64,000 bases of DNA from Aporophyla lueneburgensis. Lineage: Eukaryota > Arthropoda > Insecta > Lepidoptera > Noctuidae. A program made the position numbers and the translations under genes. The stretch lies in the NCBI GenBank assembly GCA_932294355.1, contig OW028747.1:27181501-27245500 (forward strand), read 5' to 3'. The notes beneath the pieces were generated by a model. The model saw nothing but the letters and a program-made list of their open reading frames with translations, did no database searches and was not told the DNA's origin. Below are positions 51,086 through 61,589 of the stretch, in pieces (position 1 is the stretch's first letter; each line of letters starts with the position of its first letter).

Positions 51086-51279
51086 CACACTAATGAAGTC
51101 TAGGTAGGCTACTAGCTGTGTACACCTGTAGGAATTTCTGGAATTTTGATTTCCCAAATACCTACTTATTTGAACCATGTGAACATAAAAATATCTACTA
51201 CTGTTGCATACTACTACTCTCACTACTCTCTCTCTACTACTCTGTATCTACTGTTGCATTTTATTTTGTTATATTCAGT

Positions 51280-51345
51280 TGCCATCGGTTAGACTAAAAA
51301 CCAACCCCAACATAGTTAGGGAAAAGCTAGGCAGTTGATGATTGT
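51280..51345 (+). repeat. 5S-SINE tail fragment
   Basis: CATCGGTTAGACTAAAAACC, then CAACATAGTTAGGGAAAAGC and TAGGCAGTTGATGATTG. Confidence 0.65.
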
Positions 51346-51715
51346 TACAAATGTTTTTATTGGCCGCCAAGGATGTTTTTGTTGGGCGTCATTATTTTGC
51401 CTTGCGTCACCATGGTAATTTTGTTCGATTACACATAGTAAGAATTCTGAATAATTGGATATTAATAACTACACTAGTACATGTCAACAGATAATAATAA
51501 TAGAATCGAAAAACCAGGTAATTCATATCATAAAAGGAAGTGTTACAAACCTCATCCTGTTTGCATTCAAATGCCGTACAAGGTTTTGTGGTAAATATTT
51601 CACCTGTAAAAATATGTATTAATCCAATATTTATAACAAAACTATTCAATTCTGGACTACAATGACTTTAAAATACCTACCAAGTATCTAATCAGGACTA
51701 CTTTCTGCTTTTTTC

Positions 51716-51902
51716 AACGTCAACGTAACCAGTTACTGAAAACAAGCGCTGGGGCTCTGTTTTGTAAAGGTGTTTGTATTTACAAACACAAAAAGAAGAA
51801 CAAGTTGCGGAAAAATATGCGCAAAACGGCCATCGCTCAGCTACAAACCTTTACAAAACAGAGCCTCAGCGCTTGTTTTCAGTAACTGGTTACGTTGACG
51901 TT
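51716..51902. mobile_element. Foldback element with 55-bp arms
   Basis: Arms at 51716-51770 and 51848-51902 differ by one base. The arm begins AACGTCAACGTAACCAGTTA and includes ACAAGCGCTG. The 77-bp centre is unrelated. An ORF crossing it is an artefact. No clear target duplication. Confidence 0.78.
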
Positions 51903-51904
51903 AA

Positions 51905-53455
51905 ACTTACGACGACAAAAAAAAAACAGAGAAAATTCTCTGTAGAAAAAGTTTTTTTTTGTCCTATCGTCTCCTTCCCAAGTAAAACTAAGGCAACAAT
52001 CATACTACTGACAACACGTCCGAAGTAGCATGTCCAACATGCCTTTAACGTGTATCCTTGGTAAATACACAACATCTATGTAATTTGATCTATATCTCGT
52101 CCCGTAATCGCATGAGCCCGGTTTATCGATAACTGCTTGATCGATCATTTCCAGATATACATTTAGATAACGATTTTAATCGATAAAGGGAGATTTATAA
52201 TTTTTACCTTCATTGGCTAGGCTTAGAAATTCCGGGTTACGGTGATTTTGTTGTTTTTCGTTTTTTGATATTTGTTAACGATGTTTTTGGAAAGGGATGA
52301 AATATTTAGATGGTTTTGTTTTGTATGATAGTGCACGAAGAAGTGCATATTACTGTAACATAAAATTATGAACATGGAGGTGTTTATTTTATCTTATTCG
52401 CATCTGTACTGATGTAAACTTATATATGTATGAGCAATTTATTAAAAGTGACGTCACCTTCCACTGCATGGAATTTTTGGGGCCGTAATCATTTATAAAT
52501 AGTGACATTGAAGCCCAGAAGGAAAACATTTCAAAAATAATATTGGTTAATTATTAAATTTTATGCAGTATCAAATTAACTACCTCATCTAATTTCGAAA
52601 AGTGGGTAAATGAGAAATCGCCTTAGTTTTCGAAAATCTACGATTGCTTCCCATCAATAATTCTATCATCATAGAAATATTATACAAGTTTCAAGAGCGT
52701 GCAACAAAGTAACACAACTTTAAAACGAAATCTCTTCAACAATCTTTTTAATCCGATCTCGATCTCAAACTTTTTTTGAGAACAACGCCATCTCGTGTCG
52801 CCTGTCAAAAACAAAACAAGAGTGACCACATCTCCATCCCACGGCTACAGGACACATGTTCGGTACATAAATCTCTTTCGAATGATAACATCTTACTGTT
52901 TATCAATCTGAGGGTCAATAAATTCAGGTTATCTAGGTTTGCGATCAAACCTGATGAGGTAAAGTTAGGTTTAATTGTGGTTGCATGATGTGTGCGTGGT
53001 TTAAAATGTGATTAGAGGGTTTTTTGAAATATGCACCATTTATATAATTTGATTTGATTCGAAACCATCAACCAGGTTGGGATTCATTTAATTTATTCAT
53101 AACAGTTTTTACACTGCGTCTGAATTTTGCCAAATGAATTAAATACAAGCTAAAAGCAATCCACAACTAAGGTTCACGTAATACAATAATTAAAAAAAAA
53201 TCTAGACTAGATTTTATTTTATTCAATTAACCAAATCTTGTAGTGAAATACAAGAATATCTTATGTATTCAATAAAATAAAATTTAATACATGTTAACAA
53301 ACTTCAATAAAAAAAAACAAGTGTGTTTCGTAGCATTCATTCCACAAAAAACCAAATTCTGTGAAAACTACAACAGACAATGTCACCGTTTCTGAGACAG
53401 AGCCTTGTGACCAATCTACCATCAGCCAAATACATATCCTGGTTGATTACTTTAA
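51905..53455. other. Unique AT-rich DNA
   Basis: No repeat with clear ends. ATCGATA words occur at 52117-52190. Nothing coding. Confidence 0.4.
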
Positions 53456-53459
53456 CTTT

Positions 53460-53545
53460 ATTTACCAATCTCATCTGCCTAGCGTTTTCCCAAATATGTT
53501 GAGGTCAGCTTCCAGTCTAACCGGATGCAGCTGAATAACAGTATA
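53460..53545 (-). repeat. 5S-SINE tail fragment
   Basis: CTCATCTGCCTAGCGTTTTC, AGCTTCCAGTCTAACCGGAT and GCAGCTGAATAACAGTAT. It abuts a tRNA-SINE. Confidence 0.65.
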
Positions 53546-53820
53546 TTTTGATGTTCCCACTGCTGGTACAAGCGTCCTCTCTATGAGAGGCCGCAAATAA
53601 ACCACGTGGGGCCAGTGTGGGTTGGTGGATGTCATATCTCTTCGAATTTTCTTTTCTAGGACATGCCGATTTCTTCACAATATTTTTTGGGACCGGTTTG
53701 TGAGCAATGGTGATCCTAATTTGCATAGAACAAAACACCTATCTGGGTTTGAACCTTCGACTTACAACTTGTTATTCTCGGCTGTTACCACTGGGCTACC
53801 ACTGTTCTCATCTCGCACCA
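53546..53820 (-). mobile_element. tRNA-derived SINE, full-length
   Basis: On the minus strand the head has GTGGTAGCCCAGTGGTAAC (A-box region) and AAGGTTCAAACCC (B box). The body follows, and the tail block GCAGTGGGAAC is at 53555. One of the most complete copies in the window. Confidence 0.8.
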
Positions 53821-53824
53821 AGTG

Positions 53825-54330
53825 CCAGTTGATAAATAAACCAAATGAAAAGTCTTTAAAAGTGGTTACAAAGTGGCTATTCCTTCTCTTTATATTTTAT
53901 TTTCGTTCTGTAGAACAAACACAAGAACGCGTTGTAACACGAGCCCTTACAAATATGTGGGGTCAGAGATATCATCTATGAGTGCGAGGATAAATGTCTA
54001 TATGGTGTGGTTATGAGAATATTAGTAGACAAGGGTGATTCTTATAGCCACATCGATCTGTGGCCCGAGTTCAGTTGGTAAAGCGAATTTAAAAGTATTC
54101 TGGTTTTCAGGAATGAACACGTTCTATTTAAAGGACTACGGAACCCTCGAATCACTCGAAATCGCAATATTTCTTACCGTAATTGACATTTTAATAAAAT
54201 TCATTGCGTTGATATAGCAATCGGTAACTACTAGTTATCTATAGATATAAATTGAAATGTCTGTTTGTTATTTCAAATTAACAGCTTTTCACTAAATGCA
54301 TATGAGTATAAAGGGTACTTACATAAAAAA
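53825..54330. other. Unique intronic DNA
   Basis: TCAGTTGGTAAAGCGAATTT followed by TTCTGGTTTTCAGGAATGAA (54071-54115) is weakly repeated at 55640-55690. No gene. Confidence 0.35.
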
Positions 54331-54334
54331 AAAA

Positions 54335-54522
54335 CAATTTTGAACATTTTTATCTGTCTGCTTTTTCCACCTAATCTCGGAAACGACTGGACTGATTTTG
54401 ACGGAACTTTCAATGGCATATAATGAGTAGAAGTAACATAGGCTGCTTTTTGTTCCGGGAACCCGGTCCCGTGGGATACTTTCCAATATTCAAGAGGGCG
54501 AAGCCGCGGGCAACAGCTATTG
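54335..54522 (+). mobile_element. Diverged Helitron, 3' part
   Basis: TCGGAAACGACTGGACTGAT, then GTCCCGTGGGATACTTTCCA and AGGGCGAAGCCGCGGGCAAC with a mutated AGCTATT end. Confidence 0.7.
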
Positions 54523-54852
54523 TAAAAATTTTAGCTTTCTGCAATCCTCGATAGCAACTTTACTAAAGAAAGAAAGAAAAATATTTTATTTGAGACACGA
54601 ACTGGACATAAAAACAATAAGAAGAACATAGAAACTTTTAGGATACAAATAACAACATACTAAAAGATTATTAAATTAAAAGAGTTAGACCTGTGCCCGT
54701 GCCTGACCTGTCATATACTAGGATATAATACCAACATACTGAGGATTGGAGATTTCTATCCGGACAGCTTTTAAATCTAGAATCATCGTCGAACTGATAA
54801 AATCCACATGATAATGCGGTAATGAACGAATATAATTAAGGCTGTTGTGTCT

Positions 54853-55011
54853 GCCGGGGTCGCGTGATTGTTCGAAACAGATACCGTGACCCTGGCACAT
54901 GGGCAACTGAAGGAACAAGGGTGAGTTTTAGTCAGTAAAAGTCTGACTCGCCCTCCCGCTCCACCCAGAGCGGGAGAAGACATTTGATGATTTCCCATCC
55001 AGGAAAATAAA
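54853..55011 (+). mobile_element. R1-clade tail, short form, 15-bp target duplication
   Basis: GCCGGGGTCGCGTGATTGTT to GATGATTTCCCATCC and an A-rich tail. Identical AAGGCTGTTGTGTCT flanks lie at 54838-54852 and 55012-55026. Confidence 0.92.
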
Positions 55012-55029
55012 AAGGCTGTTGTGTCTTCT

Positions 55030-55485
55030 TCATGACTTTATTTTGAATTCAAAGGATGCTCGTTCCTACTGAATCCAAACACCGCATAATAAGTAAATAA
55101 CATAAATATAACACAGCGATTAGATATCGACACATGTAATGTGTGCTAACGATTGCTGTAGCTGCCATCGTGATAACAGCCTGATAACAATGGTTATCGG
55201 CAGATCGCATGCTACCGATGTCACGATTACACTTAACGATTTAACGATAATCAATAAAAAATACACACTACATACATATGTATCGTTATCAAATTGGTTT
55301 GTTTGAAAAAGGACAACGGAATGTTTTTTTTTAAGAGATTTTGATCAATGCCAGTTAATAGTCTGATTTTTTTATTCAAGATAATATAATGACATGCGTT
55401 CCAAATTAGCGTCATAAACCAATGCAAAAAATAGAGGCACAAAGTTCTCTACATATTGATTAGTAATTTAATTTGGTAGACATAA
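55030..55485. other. Unique DNA, no gene
   Basis: GATAACAG and GTTATCGG words at 55172-55202. Nothing else. Confidence 0.4.
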
Positions 55486-55486
55486 T

Positions 55487-55600
55487 TAGCCTATAATGTT
55501 CCCACTGCCCTCTCAGGCCCGCCCCCTCTCTTCGAGATGGAGTGGGCTGTACTCTACCACGCGGGCCCAGGAAAGGGAGGATTGGTATACAGCACGGCAG
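55487..55600 (-). mobile_element. tRNA-SINE tail half
   Basis: AGCCTATAATGTTCCCACTG, GAGATGGAGTGGGCTGTACT and CCACGCGGGCCCAGG. No head. Confidence 0.7.
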
Positions 55601-55846
55601 GTTATTAAAAAAATGAATCTACTGTTTCCTACAAAAGTTCAATGAGTTGGTGAAGATAATTTAAGAGTTTTCTGGTTTTTAGGAAAATTGACATTCTATT
55701 TTTAAATATAACGTCCAGACCAGTCAAAATGTATCGAACAGCAATTTTTTGTTACTACAAAAAATCAATGCACTTGGGAAAGTCATGTATGAATAGATGA
55801 GATTCATGAATCTACGGTACCAGGTTTTGCTTCGATGTCTATACCT

Positions 55847-56011
55847 TTTTTTTTTTTCTGGACGGGAAATCATCAAATGACTTCTCCCGCTCTGGGCGGA
55901 GCGGGAGTGCGTGTCAGACTTTTACTGACTAAAACCCACCCGTGTTCCATCAGTTGCCCATGTGCCAGGGTCACGGTATCTCTTTCGAACAATCACGCGA
56001 CCCCAGCAGGC
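55847..56011 (-). mobile_element. R1-clade tail, short form, 15-bp target duplication
   Basis: Poly-T, then CTGGACGGGAAATCATCAAA to CGCGACCCCAGCAGG. Identical TCGATGTCTATACCT at 55832-55846 and 56012-56026. Confidence 0.93.
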
Positions 56012-56185
56012 TCGATGTCTATACCTCCTGTATAGTTTGAGTGCAGTTGCACGATTGATTTCTGACTGATCTTACATTTTCTAAACGTTGTTTCCTCTAT
56101 AAAAAATATTGCACATAATTGTTTCACGCATCCTTGCCAGAGGGTAGCACAAAGTAATTTTCGTGCTAACTTAAGCTATGCTGGC

Positions 56186-56352
56186 CCTGCCGGGGTCGCG
56201 TGATTGTTCGAAGGAGATACCGTGACCGCGGCACATGGGCAACTGATGGAACACGGGTGGGTTTTAGTCAGTAAAAGTCTGTCACGCCCTCCCGCTCCGC
56301 CCAGAGTGGGAGAAGTCATTTGATGATTTCCCATCCAAAAAAAAAAAAAAAA
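56186..56352 (+). mobile_element. R1-clade tail, short form, 13-bp target duplication
   Basis: CCTGCCGGGGTCGCGTGATT to GATTTCCCATCC and about 18 A. Identical AAGCTATGCTGGC at 56173-56185 and 56353-56365. Only 160 bp from the opposite-strand copy at 55847, so transcripts spanning both could fold into a hairpin. Confidence 0.93.
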
Positions 56353-56492
56353 AAGCTATGCTGGCAAAATATACCTAATGCGGTGTGCATTAGGTATATT
56401 TGCTACCACAGCTTCCTAGAGTTACCGAGCTACCTACCTCTAGTCAAATACAGGTGTGAGATGTTATTTTGTACTACGATACTTAACTTGTA

Positions 56493-56873
56493 CCTATTTA
56501 CCATTTTCGTTAGCAGATTTGTGCCCCTATCTCACAATACAAGTCCCGTTAATTTTAAAGTCAACGTGACAAAGCTTAAGTCAGAGTCAAAGTCAAATCA
56601 TGTCTTTTAAATAGGTAAAAATAAATACAAATATAAAAAAAAATTGTTTTCCATTAATAAAATTATATGTTTTTTCCAAAATATCAATCGGTTTCTTATA
56701 AAACTTGATGATTTGTTTTATAGATCGTGCTTATCTTATATGTTAGTACCATGAATTTATACTACCTATTTGCCATTTTCTAAAACCTCATGCAAACTTA
56801 CCTCAGCAGATTAGGCCCCTATCTCACGATACGGGTCCCGTTAATTTAAAAGTCAAAGTGACGCAGATGATCA
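56493..56873 (+). repeat. Local direct duplication of about 90 bp
   Basis: CCCCTATCTCACAATACAAG plus TCCCGTTAATTTTAAAGTCA (56524 onward) recurs as CCCCTATCTCACGATACGGG plus TCCCGTTAATTTAAAAGTCA (56816 onward). The repeats are about 292 bp apart. Confidence 0.65.
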
Positions 56874-57402
56874 GGATCAGATTTCAGCGTGGGCTAATAT
56901 TCGTGCTGTATCTGTGAGTAATGGCGGCTGGGATGCTGCGCAGATAAATACATTCTCACGTCGGGTTCTGCGCACGATTGCCTATCTCTGATTATGTGCT
57001 GGTGCATCTTAGGTAGGTAATAATTAGGTGAATTCATTTTGTCTGTGTAGTGTTGAAGTTTGTTGCATAAACATTAAAGGGATTACAATTGTTTCTTGTA
57101 AACCACGTCAAAGTTTATTTAAAAAATATGTTGGTTACATGGTAATATGTCACCATGGATTACAGTCTATCTAGCGAGATTCAAATCTGTCGCAAAACTG
57201 TGACTTGCAGAAACTATTTACATACAATGTAACGCATTATTTTTCGTCCATGGCAATCCGACCAATAGTGAACCAGTATCAAATTAGCATGCGACGGATC
57301 GCATCTTGCACTAATACTAAATAAATAGCCAAATAACTGCCATCGGCTTCGAAGTAGCGCTCGCTCAGCTTGCGCGTGGTTGGTCACAGTTCTAAACTAT
57401 CC

Positions 57403-57680
57403 TAACCTATAATCTAACGATTTTCATAATGTTACGATGACATTTACATTCGACAGCAAACGAATTAACAATCAAATATGGCGGCGCGGTGCACATGACG
57501 TTCAACCAATCAGCGGGTGAGGTGCGTTTCATCGTATGCCATTTCACAATTTAACGGTTTTTCTTCGATAGATTGTAATCTAACGATAAATAATGCATTG
57601 AATTGTAAGCAGTATGTTACGGTTCACAATCTTTTGACAGATTACAATCTCGTGAGACAGATTATAATCTAACGGTATTA
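57403..57680. repeat. Segment rich in AATCTAACG/GATTGTAATC words
   Basis: CTATAATCTAACGAT (57408), GATTGTAATCTAACGAT (57571), CAGATTACAATCTCG (57639) and CAGATTATAATCTAACGGT (57658). The recurring self-complementary cores suggest an old inverted-repeat element. The middle holds ATGGCGGCGCGGTGCACATG of unknown origin. Confidence 0.4.
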
Positions 57681-58210
57681 ACAATTTTACAGTGACAGAT
57701 ATATACATACATAAAATCTCGTGGGCGTAGGTAGAAACTAACTAAAGAACGCCACCTCCTTTTGCCTCCGTTCCGTTCATACTTCTGGTTGTGTGTATAC
57801 GCAAGCTGGTTGCGAGTACTACGCACTTGACCTTCCTGAAGAACATAACCAATAAGGTCACTTACATATATGTATGTCCTCCTAGCTAGGGCGTTCCCTC
57901 CCGGCGACTCCATTCATATCTGTCTTATAAATACTTTTTGTTACCCGCCCTTCATTCATCTTCTCAAGATGAACCATGTAAGCATATTCTTTTCAATGTC
58001 TGTCACTACATGTTTAAAATCGTATCGTTGCCTCATCATATCATTCCTCAGCCTCTCTTTGTCACATGCTTATAATTATGCCACTACGGTTGGTTGGTCT
58101 TATTTTTGCTAAAGATTTAAAGCAACGAAAATAATTTCAGTTGTTAACGCAAAAGAGACACAAAGTAACAAAAAATAAGCTTTTCTTTCTTTTATAATCA
58201 TCGAAAGCAA
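57681..58210. other. Unique DNA, no gene
   Basis: Two opposite-strand ORFs of about 80 codons overlap at 57870-57913. Neither has a recognisable domain. Confidence 0.4.
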
Positions 58211-58214
58211 AAAG

Positions 58215-58330
58215 GTTCCGTGTGGTATCAGACGTAAAAAGTAGCACCATCCCATTTCTTCCCGTGGGTATCGTAAAAGCTGAATTAGGAACTTACTACA
58301 AAATGGGCAGTAGCGTTCTGTATAGGCAAG
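58215..58330 (+). mobile_element. RTE-tailed SINE, 5' half
   Basis: TTTCTTCCCGTGGGTATCGT and AAAATGGGCAGTAGCGTTCT. The 3' half is missing. Confidence 0.65.
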
Positions 58331-58496
58331 TTTAAGAAGAAATAGTGGCTTTAGCACTGTTGGGTTTATTTAATTTAGTGCCATTCATATTTGATACGTT
58401 TGGTGCTCGACGCAAAGAATTGCACCAACGTATTTCTTCCCGTGGGTGTTGTAAAAGGCGACTGAGGTTACTAGAGAATGGGAGCAGCGTTCTCTA

Positions 58497-59014
58497 TCTA
58501 CACTATATATAATATTATAACGCTGAAGAGTTTGTTTGTTTGTATGTTTGTTTGTTTGTTTGATTGAACGCGCTAATCTCAGGAACTAATGGTCCGTATT
58601 GAAAAAATCTTATTGTGTTGGGTAGCTTATTTATTGAGGAAGGTTATCCATACTAATATTATAAATGCAAAAGTAACTCTGTCTGTCTGTCTGTCTCGCT
58701 TTCCTGCTAAAACTACTGAACCGATTTAAATGAAATTTGGTACACAGATAGTTTAGAGAGTGAGAAAGGACATGGCTACTTTTTATCCCGGTAGTATGTT
58801 CCCGCGGGATAATTTCCGACCTCCACGCGGGCGAAGCCGCTGGCAAAAGCTAGTAGGCTATATAACATTACGCTGCAACCAAGAGGAGCGGAGCAGTAAT
58901 GAATAAATGTTGCAAAAACTGGGAAAATCGCACGGGTAGGCGATTCGACGCGACGGGAAGGGTCGGCGGGGGAACAAGAAATTTAACGCGGACGAAGTCG
59001 CGGGCAGAAGCTAG
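58497..59014 (+). mobile_element. Outer Helitron, 518 bp
   Basis: TC at 58497 after A, beginning TCTACACTATATATAATATT, with (TTTG)n, and GCGGACGAAGTCGCGGGCAG to CTAG at 59011-59014 before T. It lies exactly between the A and T of the host SINE. Contains another Helitron. Confidence 0.92.
58647..58853 (+). mobile_element. Inner Helitron, 207 bp
   Basis: TCCATACTAATATTATAAAT to GAAGCCGCTGGCAAAAGCTAG, inserted between A (58646) and T (58854) of the outer Helitron. Removing it leaves GGTTATAGGCTAT, the sequence expected of the outer family. It is close in sequence to 33151-33374. Confidence 0.92.
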
Positions 59015-59144
59015 TGCATTTTACCACCATAGTGCGATCGCCACCCCGCCTGCCAAGCGTGGCGATTAAGGTCAACTCCCCTAAATTGGAGGGGGCATAT
59101 GTCCAACAGTGGACGTCTTTCGGCGGAAATGATGACAATGATTA

Positions 59145-59755
59145 GGTACTAATCATGTAATCAGACTGTTTCAAAACCAAAAGAATACTACGAAAATCTA
59201 CAGTTGAACGTAGTTCCCAATTGCAAACATTATCAGTTGTAAATACCGGTTCGCGTAATTATCTTTTTAAACCCAGAATTTATCGCATTGTGAAATAAAC
59301 TGACTGACGAAGAGAGAACTCTAACATACAATAAACTACACAGAGGGTTGGCAGAAATAAACTCATCACTACAATTACCAGAAACAAGATACTGGCAATG
59401 GAAATCTAGTGGTAGGTGGTGGGAAACTGCCCAAAGTAGTGGTGTTTTGGTCCCTACGGATTCCCATCCTTTTAATTCTTAATTTACTTGATATCAATTG
59501 TTAAAAATATTTTATTGACAAATTTTGGTTAAATCAGTCATTATGGAAATACTGTAAAATGCACTCTGGCCGCTTTTTTACGATAACATATTTTTACTTT
59601 AAGCATATTGTAGATTATTTACTACTTTTAATTCAGTTGACGAATAAAGCGTGATGTTTTGTTTTTAAAACTCTTATTTTCAATATAATATTGGACATGA
59701 CACCACTGAATTACTGAAAACTCTTAAGATAATCTCTCGTTGAGATAAATGCATT
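59145..59755. other. Unique AT-rich DNA
   Basis: No gene or repeat with clear ends. Confidence 0.5.
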
Positions 59756-59759
59756 CCTT

Positions 59760-59905
59760 TTTTTTGTGGGTAGGATATCATCAAACGACGACTCCCGCTC
59801 TTTCGTGTCAGAATTTTGCTGACTAAAACCCACCCGTATTCCTTCAGTTGCCCATGTGCCAGGACCACAGTATCTCTTTCGAACAAATCTCGCGACCCTG
59901 GCAGG
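59760..59905 (-). mobile_element. R1-clade tail, short form, 10-bp target duplication
   Basis: TTTTTGTGGGTAGGATATCA to CGCGACCCTGGCAGG, with a small internal deletion in the GC-rich part. TGCATTCCTT at 59750-59759 and 59906-59915. Confidence 0.9.
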
Positions 59906-60062
59906 TGCATTCCTTAATCAGGGAAATTTTGTGGCACTCAACCAATAAATCGCATTTATATTCGTTACCAATTTTCAATGATTTTTAAATTGGCATGATA
60001 AAAGTCAAATGAGAGCTACAAATCCTCATTGAAAGCTTGCTACATGGACAATAAGCCTTTAC

Positions 60063-60095
60063 TTATAATTATAAGCATAATGCTTATAATTATAA
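60063..60095. repeat. AT-rich perfect palindrome
   Basis: TTATAATTATAAGCAT and its exact complement around one A. Confidence 0.75.
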
Positions 60096-60104
60096 TCAGC
60101 CTAA

Positions 60105-60582
60105 GTATTTTGATCCCACTTTTGCTTGCCGAAAAATTGCTAAACTTAAGTGGCAGTGGGCAGGGCACATTGCTCGCAGAACAGATGGCCGATGGGGCCG
60201 GAAGGTTCTAGAGTGGCGACCGCGTACTGGAAAACGGAGCGTTGGAAGGCCTACCACAAGATGGATCGATGACCTGGTGAACGCCGCAGGAATACGTTGG
60301 ATGCGAGAAGCACAGAACAGAGGGGTAATTGCGGAACTTTTTATCGGTAGGAATTGGTTTAATATTGATAGTTAAACAACATTCATTGCGTTATTTACGT
60401 TGCTGAGCCGACAATTTATTCGAACAAATGACGCAATGGTTTAGAAATAATCTTCAATCCCATTCAGATTCTGATAAATTGTGCGTTTCGCAATTAGGGT
60501 GCTGGTCGAGGTGGCGGTGCTTGGGGGAGGCCTATGTCCAGCAGTGGACGTCTTTCGGCTGAAATGATGATGATGATGACTT
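60105..60582 (+). pseudogene. RTE LINE ORF2 C-terminus split by a 184-bp element
   Basis: The frame reads RKIAKLKWQWAGHIA, RTDGRWGRKVLEWRPRTGK, GRPTTRWIDDLVNAAGI and RWMREAQN, then is broken by the element at 60319-60502. It resumes GTCGAGGTGGCGGTGCTTGG and ends in the shared 3' block and a GATGATGATGATG tail. This is the C-terminal region of the LINE at 9084, with GRWGR intact. Confidence 0.85.
60319..60502 (+). mobile_element. 184-bp short inverted-end element, copy 2
   Basis: Nearly identical to 30734-30917. Left junction GAACAG/AGGGGTAATTGCGG; right junction GCAATTAGGGTG/CTGGTCGAGG. The empty site inferred from other RTE copies is GAACAGGTCGAGG, so CAG appears to be duplicated (as CAG and CTG). 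Few differences mean recent movement. Confidence 0.78.
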
Positions 60583-60950
60583 TTGCATGCGTGGCATGAC
60601 CCCCGTAGAAAAGGGGTTTTGTTGACGGAAGAATAGACAAAGTGACGTGTCGTGTAGACATACGCTCTCCTATGAAATCGCGATTTTGTAGATAATCATA
60701 AATACTTTGTGGCCGTCGAGTAAAAAGTTTATGCTGTCTTTAGTATTGCGATTAAAATATCAAATTGTTTTCCCTACCTTAAGCGACTGACAGTTGTCAG
60801 TGTGATTTTGACAGTTGGGATAGAAAACTTTCTTCGAAAATAGAAGACAAAAAGGACCTAGAGAAGGATCTTTAGAAACAGATTGTAGAAAGATTTCTAC
60901 GATGAGATGTCAAAAATGAAGAAACAAAATGTCACATTGTATGAAATCAG
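60583..60950 (+). repeat. Interspersed repeat G, longer copy
   Basis: ATGCGTGGCATGACCCCCGT, GGGGTTTTGTTGACGGAAGA and, after a longer body, CAGATTGTAGAAAGATTTC. A shorter copy lies at 63279-63400. It starts right after the RTE tail at 60582. Unclassified. Confidence 0.5.
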
Positions 60951-60994
60951 CTGTGTCTATTCTTCGTAGAAATAGAAAGCGTCACGCTACCCCT

Positions 60995-61090
60995 GTTGGA
61001 AAACATACCTTCTTTCTGCGAGACGAAGCAGCCCGCAATCCACCATGCGGGCCCATTGCGGGTTGGTAATGCCAATGTCTCCGAATGTTC
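60995..61090 (-). mobile_element. tRNA-SINE fragment
   Basis: CAATCCACCATGCGGGCCCA, TTGCGGGTTGGTAATGCC and a CCGAATGTTCT remnant. Confidence 0.6.
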
Positions 61091-61094
61091 TATA

Positions 61095-61585
61095 CTTAAG
61101 GAGAATATAATAACAATTGCGTCGTTTTATTCAACATGACTTTTACCGAGTTGTACCTAAACCACAAGGGGCCTCTCAGGATACACAGACTCACAATCAC
61201 CAGGAAAACCGAGGGAAAAGGTCGCACATAAGTAACTTTCCAGTTTCGATAATCTACGATACGAGCATGCGGCCATCACGCTCCACCTGTCTCTCTTACT
61301 CCTACTAATATCATACTTTATCTCTCTCTAGCTTATCGGGTAGCTACGAAATTAAAAAAATAAAATAATGAGTCGTTATCAGGGTGGTGTTATCAGCCAG
61401 CATCCGTCAGCGTATCGCAGATGATAAAGTCACATCTGTTGTGTCAATGGTCCATGATTTCTGTTCTATTTGTGATAACGACTTGTTTTGCGTGACTTTA
61501 ATCGCTGATGGTCTAAGGTAATAAAATTATATTTCTACTTTGCAGTAAACCGATAGTTTTGGGAAATCGGTTTGATTTACACGTA
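61095..61585. other. Unique DNA, no gene
   Basis: The 63-codon ORF at 61117-61308 has no recognisable domain. Confidence 0.45.
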
Positions 61586-61589
61586 TGTA

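Larger units (their letters stand above)
58408..59140 (+). mobile_element. RTE-tailed SINE split by nested Helitrons
   Basis: 58408-58496 ends AGCAGCGTTCTCTA and 59015 resumes TGCATTTTACCACCATAGTG. Together they read exactly as the uninterrupted element seen elsewhere (GTTCTCTATGCATTTTACC). The tail near 59130 is GAAATGATGACAATGATT. Confidence 0.92.

Noticed and set aside
53517..53981. ORFs of 73 and 119 codons near 53.5-54 kb
   Set aside because: They run through a tRNA-SINE and its flank, with no domain.
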